From: CAYNKA01 sp964397655
Lineage (GTDB): Bacteria > Spirochaetota > Spirochaetia > DTKZ01
Reading direction: 5' to 3'
NCBI GenBank assembly: GCA_964397655.1
Contig: CAYNKA010000003.1
Coordinates: 1-64,000, forward strand
DNA length: 64,000 nt
Shown: in pieces, positions 41,123 through 49,535 of the stretch
How the letters are laid out: each line of letters begins with the position of its first letter
Position numbering within the stretch: position 1 is the stretch's first letter
Notes under the pieces: generated by a model
What the model was told of the DNA's origin: nothing
Seen by the model: the letters and a program-made list of their open reading frames with translations, nothing else
The model's database searches: none
Program-made: the position numbers and the translations under genes

Positions 41123-42631
41123 TCAGGCTTTCGCCGATTTCCCCTCCCTGCTCCACTTCACGATATTGTTGACCAGCGACCAGAGGAGGTAGAGCATGGC
41201 GACGGCGATGAATCCGCAGGATATGGGTTCCTTAAGGAACATCGTGAAGTCGCCGCCGCTGTACTGCATTCCCCGGAGGAAATTCGTCTCCACCATGGGG
41301 CCGAGAATGAAGCCCAGGATGATGGGTGGAAGCGGGAACTCGAACTTTTCGAGAAGGTATCCGATGAGACCGAACATCAGGAGGCCCCAGGCGTCGAATA
41401 CGCGGCTGTTCACGCCGAAGGCTCCCACGACGCAGAGCGTCAGAACGATGGGGAGGAGGATGTATTTCGGAATCCTGAGCAGCTTGATGAAGATCCTCAT
41501 GCCGTAGAACTCCATGAACAGCATGAGGAAGCTGCAGATGATGAGCGCGGCGAAGATCGAGTACACCACGTCGGGATGGTCGGTGAAGAGGAGCGGTCCC
41601 GGGGAAAGGCCGTGGATCATGAAGCCGCCGATGAGCATGGCCGTGACCGCGTCCCCGGGGATGCCCAGGCTGAGAAGGGGCACCATGGCGCCGCCTATGG
41701 AGGCGTTGTTGGCCGTTTCCGACGCCACGATTCCGTCCATGATTCCGGTTCCGAACTTCTCGGGGTGCTTCGAGGCCTTCTTGATGGCCACGTAGGCGAG
41801 GATGTTCGACGTCCCTCCTCCGATGCCCGGCAGGATGCCGATGGCGGTCCCGATCACCGACGCGATGAAGAAGTTCTTCGTCTGGCCCAGGAATTCCCTC
41901 ATGGAGAAGCCGAAGCCCTTGATCTTCACGGGAGCGACATCCGCCTGCGACGGCTCCTCCTTCGATTCCGCGGATTTCAGGATCTCGGAAACCGCGTAGA
42001 GACCCACGAGCGCGGGAAGCAGGTCGAAGCCGTTCGTGAGCTGGTTGATCCCGAAGGTGAATCTCGGAAAGCCGTGAATCGGCGACACGCCCACGCTCGC
42101 GAGCGCCATGCCGATGAAGCCGCTCACGAACCCCTTGATGAGGGATTTCCCCGCGAGGGCCGAGATGAAGGTGAGGGCGAAGAAGGCGAGCGAGAAGTAT
42201 TCGTAGGGACCGAATTTCAGGGCGATCTCGGCGAGAGGAGGCGCGACGAAGACGAGGACCGCGATGCTGAATATGGTGCCCAGGAAGGAGAACACGATCC
42301 CGGTTCCGAGCGCCCGTCCCGCCTCGCCGTTCTTCGCCATGGGCGCCCCGTCGAAGGTCGTGGCTATCGAGGACGGGGTTCCCGGGATGTTTATGAGGAT
42401 CGCCGAAATGAGCCCCCCGGAGATCCCCCCGATGTAGAGGGCCACGAGGAGGGCGAAGCCGGAAATCGGCCCCATCCCGAAGCTGAAGGGCAGGCAGAGC
42501 GCGACCGCCATGGTCGCCGTCAGCCCCGGCAGCGCGCCGAAAACGATGCCGATCCCGACGCCGAGGACCATGATCAGAATGTTCTGAGCCGTCATCAGCT
42601 GCATGAACGCGTCGAAAAAATACGTAAGCAT
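41123..42631 (-). CDS. tctA: Tripartite tricarboxylate transporter large permease (TctA)
   Basis: A 502-residue membrane protein of the TctA family (about 12 helices). Visible: GIVFGALPGLTATMAVALCLPFSFGM with the conserved G-x-x-P-G-L-T motif, GIPGTPSSIATTFDGAP-type segment, and a second copy of the motif (GILPGIGGGTSNILAY). It works with TctB and the binding protein TctC to import a carboxylate with cation symport. Separated from tctB by 19 bases. Confidence 0.92.
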   Translation of the reverse strand: MLTYFFDAFMQLMTAQNILIMVLGVGIGIVFGALPGLTATMAVALCLPFSFGMGPISGFALLVALYIGGISGGLISAILINIPGTPSSIATTFDGAPMAKNGEAGRALGTGIVFSFLGTIFSIAVLVFVAPPLAEIALKFGPYEYFSLAFFALTFISALAGKSLIKGFVSGFIGMALASVGVSPIHGFPRFTFGINQLTNGFDLLPALVGLYAVSEILKSAESKEEPSQADVAPVKIKGFGFSMREFLGQTKNFFIASVIGTAIGILPGIGGGTSNILAYVAIKKASKHPEKFGTGIMDGIVASETANNASIGGAMVPLLSLGIPGDAVTAMLIGGFMIHGLSPGPLLFTDHPDVVYSIFAALIICSFLMLFMEFYGMRIFIKLLRIPKYILLPIVLTLCVVGAFGVNSRVFDAWGLLMFGLIGYLLEKFEFPLPPIILGFILGPMVETNFLRGMQYSGGDFTMFLKEPISCGFIAVAMLYLLWSLVNNIVKWSREGKSAKA

Positions 42632-42650
42632 GTGATATGCTCCTCTTCCC

Positions 42651-43172
42651 TCAGCCGAGAATTCCCGCCGGCAGCATCAGCAGGAAAAATTCGGTGAAGA
42701 TGAAATACACCGCCGCCGCGAAGACGGCTGACAGCCCCCCGTACAGGAGGATGCTCCGTTTCGTGAGAGCGTGCGGGCTCAGCAAGGAGATCTGCAGGGT
42801 GAGGTACAGGAACGTGGTCAGGATAAAACCAAGGATGTCCAGCAGGGCGATGTAGGCTACGATGAAAAGCAGGGTGACGAGAACGGTCTTGGTCTGTTTT
42901 TTTTCTCCGGATCGGGAAGTCTCGGAGACGGGCCCCGAGGTTCCGCGCTTTTTCACCAGCGCGTACAAGTCGAAGAAGAAAAGCAGAGCGCAGAGCGCGA
43001 CGACGATGACCGCGATGAGCATGGGATAGAAGTCGGGGCCGAAGGCTGCGCGGGCAATGGCCTTCTTTCCGATTCCTCGGGCCGCGAAAAAATAGGAGAC
43101 GAAGATCGCTCCGATGACCACCTCGACGACGAGATGTTTCAGGCGCGAAAGGGTACGCGGAACGGAAGACAT
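42651..43172 (-). CDS. tctB: Tripartite tricarboxylate transporter small permease (TctB)
   Basis: A 173-residue protein with four hydrophobic helices, a family-typical start with a single helix followed by a GPDFYPMLIA-like motif, and a charged loop. Small membrane subunit of the TTT transporter. It follows tctC by 167 bases, a gap holding a nested hairpin. Confidence 0.85.
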   Translation of the reverse strand: MSSVPRTLSRLKHLVVEVVIGAIFVSYFFAARGIGKKAIARAAFGPDFYPMLIAVIVVALCALLFFFDLYALVKKRGTSGPVSETSRSGEKKQTKTVLVTLLFIVAYIALLDILGFILTTFLYLTLQISLLSPHALTKRSILLYGGLSAVFAAAVYFIFTEFFLLMLPAGILG

Positions 43173-43260
43173 GAGGCATCCCTCCTACGAGCGCGGTCCG
43201 AGGTCGTGCCCCGGGCCGCGCCATGAAAATCGCTAGTGGCCTTTCCGAAAAACACCGAAT

Positions 43261-43316
43261 CGAGCCGAGCGAAGATCTCGAATCCCGAGCCTTCGGGATT
43301 CTCGAACATCGGCTCG
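43261..43316. other. Nested hairpin between tctC and tctB
   Basis: An inner 9-bp perfect stem (GAATCCCGA 43280-43288, TCGGGATTC 43293-43301) lies inside an outer 8-bp stem (CGAGCCGA 43261-43268, TCGGCTCG 43309-43316). No T-tract. Same position relative to the binding-protein gene as in the TRAP and ABC operons of this window. Confidence 0.65.
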
Positions 43317-43339
43317 GCCGGAACGGCTTCGAAAGAACC

Positions 43340-44332
43340 TCACTTTATCTTCATCTTGTCCTTGTGCTTCATGACCATGTTCCGCTCGTCGGTGTAGAAC
43401 TTCACCGCTTCCTCGGCGGGGAGGAAGAAGGGCGTCATGTCGTAAGCCTTGGCGATGTCGGCGGCGTAGTCCTTGTTTCCCTTGCAGACCTTTTCGACGG
43501 CCGCGCCGAACTTCGCGATGATGCCCTTGGGAGTCCCCTTGGGGAAGGCGAAGAAGTAGGGAATCGGAAGAACGACGTCGTAGCCCTGTTCGATCGCGGT
43601 CGGGATGTCCGGGAACCTTTCGTTCCTCTTGTCCATGACCATGGCGAGGGCGCGGAAGTCGCCCTTTGCGAGATAGGGCTTCACGGTGCCGTAGGGATTC
43701 GGGATGACGTCCACGTGGCCGCCGCGAAGCGCCGCGATCCTGTCGGCGGATCCGCCCGCGTCGACGATGTTCAGGCTGGCTCCGGCAGCGTTCAGGAGAA
43801 GTCCTTCGAGATAAGTCGTGGCCCCGGTGTTGCCGGCGAATCGGATCTTGCCGGGGTTCGCCTTGGAATCCTCCACGAGGTCCTTCAAGGTCTTGTACTT
43901 CGAGTCCTTGGTGACCGTGAAGATGTCGCCCGGGTTCATGGCTGCGATGCACGCCATGTCCAAGGCGTCGAAACCGTATTCGGCGACCCCGCTCACCTCG
44001 TTGATGAGGACGGCGGCATGGTAGAACAGGACCGTGTATCCGTCGGGATTCGCGTCCTTGACCTTCCGGCTGCCGAGCGTGCCGCCGTTGCCGTCGATGT
44101 TGACGATGACGAGAGGCTGTCCCAGCTCCTTTTCCAGGTATTTGGCGTAGACACGGGCGTTGAAATCGGTATCCCCGCCCGGTTTGAAGGGAACGACGAT
44201 CTGGATCGTCTTCTTCGGCCAAGAGTTCTCAGGCTTGGCGTTTTCCTTTTGTCCCGACGCGAAGGCGGCGGCACCCAGGAGGATGCCGACGGCCACGAAC
44301 GCCGCGAACAGGACCTTAGCTCTAGCAAACAT
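43340..44332 (-). CDS. tctC: Tripartite tricarboxylate transporter substrate-binding protein (TctC)
   Basis: A 330-residue periplasmic protein. Signal peptide (VLFAAFVAVGILLGAAAFAS), a short charged linker (GQKENAKPENSW), then the Bug/TctC fold: KTIQIVVPFKPGGDTDFNAR, VNIDGNGGTLGS, AGNTGATTYLEGLLLNAAG. It captures the carboxylate for TctAB. Its place after a DapA-family aldolase and an Ldh-family oxidoreductase suggests a sugar acid or hydroxy-keto acid as ligand. Confidence 0.92.
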   Translation of the reverse strand: MFARAKVLFAAFVAVGILLGAAAFASGQKENAKPENSWPKKTIQIVVPFKPGGDTDFNARVYAKYLEKELGQPLVIVNIDGNGGTLGSRKVKDANPDGYTVLFYHAAVLINEVSGVAEYGFDALDMACIAAMNPGDIFTVTKDSKYKTLKDLVEDSKANPGKIRFAGNTGATTYLEGLLLNAAGASLNIVDAGGSADRIAALRGGHVDVIPNPYGTVKPYLAKGDFRALAMVMDKRNERFPDIPTAIEQGYDVVLPIPYFFAFPKGTPKGIIAKFGAAVEKVCKGNKDYAADIAKAYDMTPFFLPAEEAVKFYTDERNMVMKHKDKMKIK

Positions 44333-44405
44333 GTAGTCCTCCTCGACAATGTTGATATTCCAGGCGGGCGTCCTCTCCCGAACGCTCCGGCCTTCGATGC
44401 AGTGT

Positions 44406-45452
44406 TCAGCGATACGAGGCGAAGTCTACGCCCGTATCCTCCCCGACGTTCCGGAGGTCGGTCGCCGTCGCGTCCGAAAGATAGACGCCCTCCTTGCGGG
44501 ATTCCAGGGTTTTCAGGTACTCGATTTCCCCCGGCATGTAGATCCGATCGACCCCGTCCGCCCTCGGGCAGTCGTGCACCGTCCTCACGTATTCGTCCAT
44601 GACCGAGAGGAATTCCTTCGGCTTCATGAGGGCCGCGATGTCGATCGCTCCGAAGACATGTCCGATGCCCTGCGGAGCCTCCGTGCCCGAATACAGGTGC
44701 CCGACACCGGTGAGCCATTTCGACCCGGAGAGGACCCCGCAGAGCACGTCGATGACGAGGGCCAGCCCCGAGCCTTTCGCGCCGCCCATGGGCGTGAGCA
44801 GGCCCTTCAGCGCGACCTCCGGATCCAGGGTTTCCTTTCCGTCAGCGTCGAGGGCCCAGCCCGCGGGGAGCTGCTTCTTCTTCTGCGCGTACAGGATGAT
44901 CTTCCCCCGCGCGACGAGGCTGCTCGCCATGTCGATGACGACGGGCATGCCGCTCTTCGTGGGGATGGCGATCGAAAGGGGGCTCGTTCCGACCAGAGCC
45001 TTTTTCCCTCCCCAGGGCGCCATCGTGGGATTCGCGTTGCTGAACGCGAACCCTACGAGGTTCTTGCCGATGCCCATCATGGAGTAGAAGGCCGTGACGC
45101 CGAAATGGTTGGAATTGCCCACGAAGGCGAGGCCGATTCCGTGCTCTTTCGCAGCCGCGACGGCCGTCTTCGCGCCGAAATAGCCCCCGACCGGGCCGAG
45201 CGCGTTGCGGGCGTCTATCCGGCAAAGCCCTCCGACCCGGGAGACGACTTCCGGTTCGGCCTTCGGATCGATCCCGCCCGCCTTGATCCGTTTCACGTAG
45301 ATGGAAAGCTTGGACACTCCGTGGGACTCGATCCCGCGCGCGTCGGCGAAGACCAGCACCTCGGAGGCCTCGTCGGCCCGCTTTTTCTTCAATCCGGACT
45401 TCCGGAGGACGGCGGAGGAGAAAGCCTTCAGTTTCGCTTCGTCGATTCTCAT
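44406..45452 (-). CDS. Ldh-family (malate/L-lactate type) oxidoreductase
   Basis: A 348-residue NAD(P)-dependent oxidoreductase of the MDH2/YlbC/DpkA family (not Rossmann type). Motifs: ADARGIESHGVSKL (catalytic His), GNSNHFGVTAFYSMMG, NANPTMAPWGG, TSPLSIAIPT, and MGGAKGSGLALVIDVL. Members reduce or oxidise 2-hydroxy acids, ureidoglycolate, sulfolactate or cyclic imino acids. Operon position between the aldolase and the TTT transporter suggests it acts on the imported acid. TAGGAA precedes ATG 45452. Confidence 0.88.
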   Translation of the reverse strand: MRIDEAKLKAFSSAVLRKSGLKKKRADEASEVLVFADARGIESHGVSKLSIYVKRIKAGGIDPKAEPEVVSRVGGLCRIDARNALGPVGGYFGAKTAVAAAKEHGIGLAFVGNSNHFGVTAFYSMMGIGKNLVGFAFSNANPTMAPWGGKKALVGTSPLSIAIPTKSGMPVVIDMASSLVARGKIILYAQKKKQLPAGWALDADGKETLDPEVALKGLLTPMGGAKGSGLALVIDVLCGVLSGSKWLTGVGHLYSGTEAPQGIGHVFGAIDIAALMKPKEFLSVMDEYVRTVHDCPRADGVDRIYMPGEIEYLKTLESRKEGVYLSDATATDLRNVGEDTGVDFASYR

Positions 45453-45461
45453 TCGCTTTTC

Positions 45462-46352
45462 CTATTTCAAGAGGCCCATTTCCGAGAGGATTTTCTTGAG
45501 CTGTTCCTTCTCGGCGTCGCTCATGGGGCCGACGGGGTCGAAGCAGGGACCGGCCTCGATGCCGAGGAGCTCGAGCGCCTCCTTGATGACGGTCGGGAAG
45601 GTCCCGAGGTTGAACGCGATCCGGAGCGGAGCGAGCCGGAACTGGGCTTCGAGCGAGCCTTGGAGGTCCCCGGCGACGTATTTGTCGTAGATGTCCGCGC
45701 AGATCCGCGGAGCCACGTTCGCGCAGGCGGCGACGGCCCCAGCTCCGCCGTAGCAGAGGCAGGCGTGAATGAGCGTGTCCCTGCCGATCATGACCTTGAA
45801 GTTCTTGCCCTTCGTGAGCCGGATGTATTCGGCGGTGTTGGTCATGTCGCCGGTCGAGTCCTTGATCCCGACGATGTTCTTCACCTCGGAGAGCTTGGCG
45901 ACGGTCGCCGGGGTTATCGTGACGCCGGTCTTCGGCAGGTTGTTGTAGAGGATGATGGGCAGCTTGGTGCTCGCCGCGATGGTCTTGTAATGCTTGACGA
46001 GCTGGTCCTGGTTCGGGCTGATGAACATCGGGGTCAGAACGGAAAGGGCGTCGACGCCGACGCCTTCGGCGATCTCCGCGAGCCGGATGGACCCCCTGGT
46101 GGTGATGTGGTTCGCCCCGGCGTAGACGGGCACTCTTCCCTTCACCTGGTCCTTGGTCACTTCGAGGATCATGCGGTATTCGTCGTCGGAGAGGCTGTAG
46201 AACTCTCCGGTGGTGCCGATCGCGAAAATTCCGTGGACTCCTCCCTTGATGAGGAATTCGATGAGCTTTCTCAGGGCCTTTTCATTGACCGTACCCTTCT
46301 TGGTGAGCGGAGTGATCATGGCGGGCAGTACGCCCTTCAGTTCGAAACTCAT
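45462..46352 (-). CDS. Dihydrodipicolinate synthase-family aldolase
   Basis: A 296-residue DapA/NanA-superfamily lyase. It has AIGTTGEFYSLSDDEY (substrate-carboxylate loop), ILYNNLPKTG (catalytic Tyr) and IVGIKDSTG (Schiff-base Lys). True DapA is unlikely since the gene heads a transporter operon; a pyruvate-releasing aldolase for a keto sugar acid fits better. It has its own good promoter. Nine bases separate it from the next gene. Confidence 0.87.
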   Translation of the reverse strand: MSFELKGVLPAMITPLTKKGTVNEKALRKLIEFLIKGGVHGIFAIGTTGEFYSLSDDEYRMILEVTKDQVKGRVPVYAGANHITTRGSIRLAEIAEGVGVDALSVLTPMFISPNQDQLVKHYKTIAASTKLPIILYNNLPKTGVTITPATVAKLSEVKNIVGIKDSTGDMTNTAEYIRLTKGKNFKVMIGRDTLIHACLCYGGAGAVAACANVAPRICADIYDKYVAGDLQGSLEAQFRLAPLRIAFNLGTFPTVIKEALELLGIEAGPCFDPVGPMSDAEKEQLKKILSEMGLLK

Positions 46353-46398
46353 TTTTCGTCTCCTAGAGGTTGTGCGGGCTTCTTGTCCGCTGCGGCCA

Positions 46399-46427
46399 TT
46401 CTTACTGATGTATCAGGCTTCTGTCAA
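46399..46427 (-). promoter_or_regulatory. Promoter of the aldolase/TTT operon with palindromic operator
   Basis: Minus strand: TTGACA (46422-46427), 17 bases, TAAGAA (46399-46404). The near-palindrome CTGATGTATCAG (46405-46416, 5-bp arms) fills the spacer next to the -10 and is a good candidate site for the GntR regulator at 40297. The remaining gap to 46629 shows nothing else. Confidence 0.6.
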
Positions 46428-46629
46428 TAAGAATTTTCATGATTTTCCGCATATTCGGCGTTTTCGGGAATCGCCGAATCGGACCGGCCGGTACATCCGA
46501 ATCCTGATGCCATCGGGAACTCGGGAAACGGCCGCGATTCGGACCGCAGGCTTCGAGGGAGGCTCGTAATTCGAATGCGACGTTTGCGTAGGAGGGATTT
46601 TGAGGAATGTCAGGCGTCGAACGAGGCGA

Positions 46630-47724
46630 TTAGGGCGAGATGATGTCTTCCCAAACGACGCCTTCCCCCATCGGCACTGGCCTTCGGGCCCTCTTCCCGA
46701 GGATCAGCCCCCAGAATTCGGGGGGAAGCCCCGGCCTGAGGTTCTTCTCGGTCCGGAGAAGCGCCGTGTTCCGCTCGGTGAAGGTCCCGCCCTCGGGTAT
46801 GGACGCGAGCGCGTGGACGCTCCGATTCGTCGTGGCGTAGTTCCCGGCCTCGGACGGCGCGAGGCGCTTCACGCCCGATCCCAGAACGCGGAGGACCCGC
46901 TCTTCGCCGTAGGCGCGCTCGAGGCCCTTCCTCGCCTCCCCGCCCCGGCCGGAAGCGACCGCCGCTTCGGCTTCTCGGATCTCCCGCACCATGCGGGAGA
47001 ACGCCTCGGGCGCGAGCGCAATGGGATCGTCGAGGCCGCCGCCCGCGTTCGACAGCGTGAAGTGCTTCTCAACCGCCGCGGCCCCTTCCAGGACGGCGAG
47101 CGCCGGGACGAGAACCGGGTCGAGGGAGTGGTCCGAAATCCCCACGGGGACGCCGAAGATCGCGCTCAGGCTCGCCATCACCCTGAGGTTGTACTCCTCC
47201 TCGGGCGCAGGATAGGACGTGACGCAGTGAAGCAACGTCACCCGGTTCCCGCCACCCGAGCGGGCGAACCGGGCGAGGGCGGCCTCGATGTCGCCGAGGG
47301 TGGATACGCCCGTGGACAGGAACGCGGGCTTCCCCGTGCCGGCGACCTCGTCGAGCAGGGGATAATGGTTGAGCTCCGGCGAGGCTATCTTGTAGGCTTC
47401 GACCCCGAGCCTCGCGAGCATGCGGGCGCTTTCGACGCCGAAGGGCGAGCAGAGGAAGCTCATCCCCCGGGATTCCGTCAGGGCCTTGAGCTCGGCGTAG
47501 AAATCGAGGCCGCGTTCGAGGCCGCGGAAAACGTCGAAAAGGGGAGTGTCTCCCCCGGGAAGCCTCACCATGCCGGCGTTCTTCGGAATGATCTCGTCGG
47601 CGATGACGAGCTGGAATTTAGCGCAGTCCGCTCCGGCCTCGGCCGCGGCGTCGATGAGGTCGCGGGCCTTGGAAAGATCGCCCCCGTGAGAGGTTCCTAT
47701 TTCCGCGATGATCGTCGTTTTCAT
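46630..47724 (-). CDS. N-acetylneuraminate synthase-family protein (NeuB type)
   Basis: A 364-residue sialic/nonulosonic acid synthase. The NeuB TIM barrel (about 5-265) shows IAEIGTSHGGDLSKA, GADCAKFQLV, ASPELNHYPLL, LHCVTSYPAP and GISDHS; a SAF/antifreeze-like domain closes the chain (about 295-355, NRSVHALASIPEGGTF). It condenses PEP with an N-acetyl-hexosamine-type sugar, giving a nonulosonic acid used on surface glycans or flagellin. No other gene of the pathway is in the window. Its start overlaps the stop of a histidine kinase gene by 4 bases. Confidence 0.87.
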   Translation of the reverse strand: MKTTIIAEIGTSHGGDLSKARDLIDAAAEAGADCAKFQLVIADEIIPKNAGMVRLPGGDTPLFDVFRGLERGLDFYAELKALTESRGMSFLCSPFGVESARMLARLGVEAYKIASPELNHYPLLDEVAGTGKPAFLSTGVSTLGDIEAALARFARSGGGNRVTLLHCVTSYPAPEEEYNLRVMASLSAIFGVPVGISDHSLDPVLVPALAVLEGAAAVEKHFTLSNAGGGLDDPIALAPEAFSRMVREIREAEAAVASGRGGEARKGLERAYGEERVLRVLGSGVKRLAPSEAGNYATTNRSVHALASIPEGGTFTERNTALLRTEKNLRPGLPPEFWGLILGKRARRPVPMGEGVVWEDIISP

Positions 47725-49172
47725 GCCGGTTCCGCGGGCTCCATGGTCTTGGAAGCCATCTTCAGGGAAACGGCGGTCCCGCGGTCGCGGGCGATCGCGA
47801 GCTTGGCCTGGAGCTGATCCGCCAAGGTCCTCACCAGGACGATGCCGAGGCTCCCTTCCTTGCCGTCCACGTAAGCCTCCGGAATCCCGACACCGTCGTC
47901 AGCGACGGAGAAGAGGACCTTGTCCTCCTCTTTTACGAGATCGATCCTCACCGTCCCTTCCCTGCCGTCGGGGAAGGCGTGCTTGATGGTGTTCGTGAGA
48001 AGCTCGTTCAGGATGAAACCGAGAGGAACAGCATGCTTGAGGTCCGTATGGACCTCGTCGATGCGCGTTTCGATCGTGATGTGGGGAAGGTGGGAATAAG
48101 CCGAACGGATCGCGGACACCAGAGCTTCGATATAGGTCTTCAGCTCCACCGTCCTGAGATCCTGGGCCCGGTACAGCTGCTCGTAAATCAAGGTCAGGCT
48201 TCCGACGCGACCTTTCGCGTCGGACAGGGCGGTCTTGATCGTCGGGTTGTCGCTGCGCATGGCCTGGAGCGAGAGAAGGCTCTCGATCATCGAGAGGTTG
48301 TTCTTCACCCTGTGCTGAAGCTCGCGGAAAAGGAGATCCTTCTCCTCCAGCGCCTTCCTGAGCCTTTCCTCGTTTTTCTTCAGGATCTGCTCCAAGCGAA
48401 GCCTCCGTTCGCTGAAGCGGCAGCTCATGTTTCCGGCGAAGAGGCCGCCTCCGAGGACTATGAAGAGGAAAAGCGCCACATGCGGGTCCTCCGGAGAAAA
48501 AGCCGAGGAGAGGGGAGAGCCCTGAAGATAAGAGGCCAGAAAACAGAACATCAGCCACAAGAAAAGAAAGACTGCGACAGAGGAAAAAAGAATTGGGAGA
48601 TTGAGCCTTTCGTACTCGTGCCGGGGCAGTCCCATGAAGGCGCGGATCCGCGGCAGCCGGAGCAGGGAATCCGACACGATGAGCGACTCGAAACCGTTGA
48701 GAACGCTCGAAAAAACGAGCCCGAAGGCGGCCCCCGCGTCCTGACGACCCGTCCCGCCCTTCAGGCCGATCGATGCGGCGAGATCGACCAACAAGGGAAA
48801 GGACAGGAGTATCAACGCCGACTCGGCGAGGCCGAAGTAGAGTTGGATCATATAGGCGTCGAAACGGATGCTCTTCTCGCCGTCTCTTCGCCGATCGGCC
48901 GCCCAGCCGTGAACCAGGAACAGAGACGAAAGAAGAAGTGCTCCTGTCATCGATTCCCACCCGGCCTCCGATAAGCGGACGAGGGGGAAGAGAGCGCCCG
49001 CGAAGGCGGCGATCCATGCGTACCTCGACCCGTAGGCGAGGACTATCATGAAGGGAAAGACCCAATACCAATGGAGATAGATGCCTTGTCCGGGAAAGTG
49101 TATCGTCACCGTCGCAAAGCTCCCCGCGAATCCTGCAACACAGAACAGCAGGGAAACCATGAGCTTTTTCAT
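47721..49172 (-). CDS. Membrane sensor histidine kinase (HisKA_2 type)
   Basis: A 483-residue kinase. An N-terminal set of about eight membrane helices with a MASE1-like look (residues 1-245) is followed by a short coiled linker, the HisKA_2 box LLFRELQHRVKNNLSMIESLLSLQ in part (histidine about 293), and HATPase_c (ILNELLTNTIKHAFPDG, VADDGVGIPE, LGIVLVRTLADQL). ATG 49172 has AAGGA five bases upstream; the ATG at 49187 does not. Ends in an ATGA overlap with neuB. No response regulator is adjacent. Confidence 0.83.
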   Translation of the reverse strand: MKKLMVSLLFCVAGFAGSFATVTIHFPGQGIYLHWYWVFPFMIVLAYGSRYAWIAAFAGALFPLVRLSEAGWESMTGALLLSSLFLVHGWAADRRRDGEKSIRFDAYMIQLYFGLAESALILLSFPLLVDLAASIGLKGGTGRQDAGAAFGLVFSSVLNGFESLIVSDSLLRLPRIRAFMGLPRHEYERLNLPILFSSVAVFLFLWLMFCFLASYLQGSPLSSAFSPEDPHVALFLFIVLGGGLFAGNMSCRFSERRLRLEQILKKNEERLRKALEEKDLLFRELQHRVKNNLSMIESLLSLQAMRSDNPTIKTALSDAKGRVGSLTLIYEQLYRAQDLRTVELKTYIEALVSAIRSAYSHLPHITIETRIDEVHTDLKHAVPLGFILNELLTNTIKHAFPDGREGTVRIDLVKEEDKVLFSVADDGVGIPEAYVDGKEGSLGIVLVRTLADQLQAKLAIARDRGTAVSLKMASKTMEPAEPA

Positions 49173-49219
49173 CGATTCCTTCTGCATAAAATATCGGTAG
49201 AAAAACCGTTATCTTTCAC

Positions 49220-49247
49220 ATTATGTATATATTGGTGTTTTTTGCAA
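49220..49247 (-). promoter_or_regulatory. Promoter of the kinase-neuB pair
   Basis: Minus strand: TTGCAA (49242-49247), 16 bases, CATAAT (49220-49225), in an AT-rich patch about 50 bases before the kinase start. Moderate match. Between 49248 and 49454 I see no gene. Confidence 0.45.
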
Positions 49248-49454
49248 ATTTCAGCGGAATTAAATTTGGGGATTTCTCATGGAATCGCGGACCGAAAAAC
49301 GTTACGAGCGGGAGACGGTGGGTTTCTATCGGGGCGGAGACGGGCCGGGCATCGAAGGATTATCGCCGCTTTGCCCTTGCAGATGTTCCCCGCGATAGAT
49401 TCAGCGGGATCTCCCGAGATCCATGGGAATCCCCGACTTCCGGCCGTCCCCCGC

Positions 49455-49535
49455 TCAGCAGTCCGCGTACATCACTTGGTTGGTCCCGGTGCCTGCCACG
49501 GCGACGAAGCGCCCGTTGCAGTAGGCCGCCGGGCA
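49455..49535 (-). pseudogene. Possible vestige of a beta-propeller-type repeat protein
   Basis: Directly after the serS stop, one frame reads CPAAYCNGRFVAVAGTG, then TNQVMYADC and TGA. The pattern Y-x-N-G-x-F-V-A-V-x-G-x-G-T-x-x-V-M-Y-S is that of YCF48/sialidase-like propeller blades. Only one repeat, 26 codons, with no start codon or upstream partner. It may be the last remnant of a lost gene or a chance match. Confidence 0.35.

Noticed and set aside
40961..42697. 578-codon plus-strand open frame opposite tctA
   Set aside because: Antisense shadow rich in Glu, Arg and His; tctA on the minus strand has full family motifs.
45462..46352. Annotation as DapA of lysine biosynthesis
   Set aside because: Gene context is a transporter operon with a GntR regulator; the superfamily covers many aldolases, so only the family name is given.
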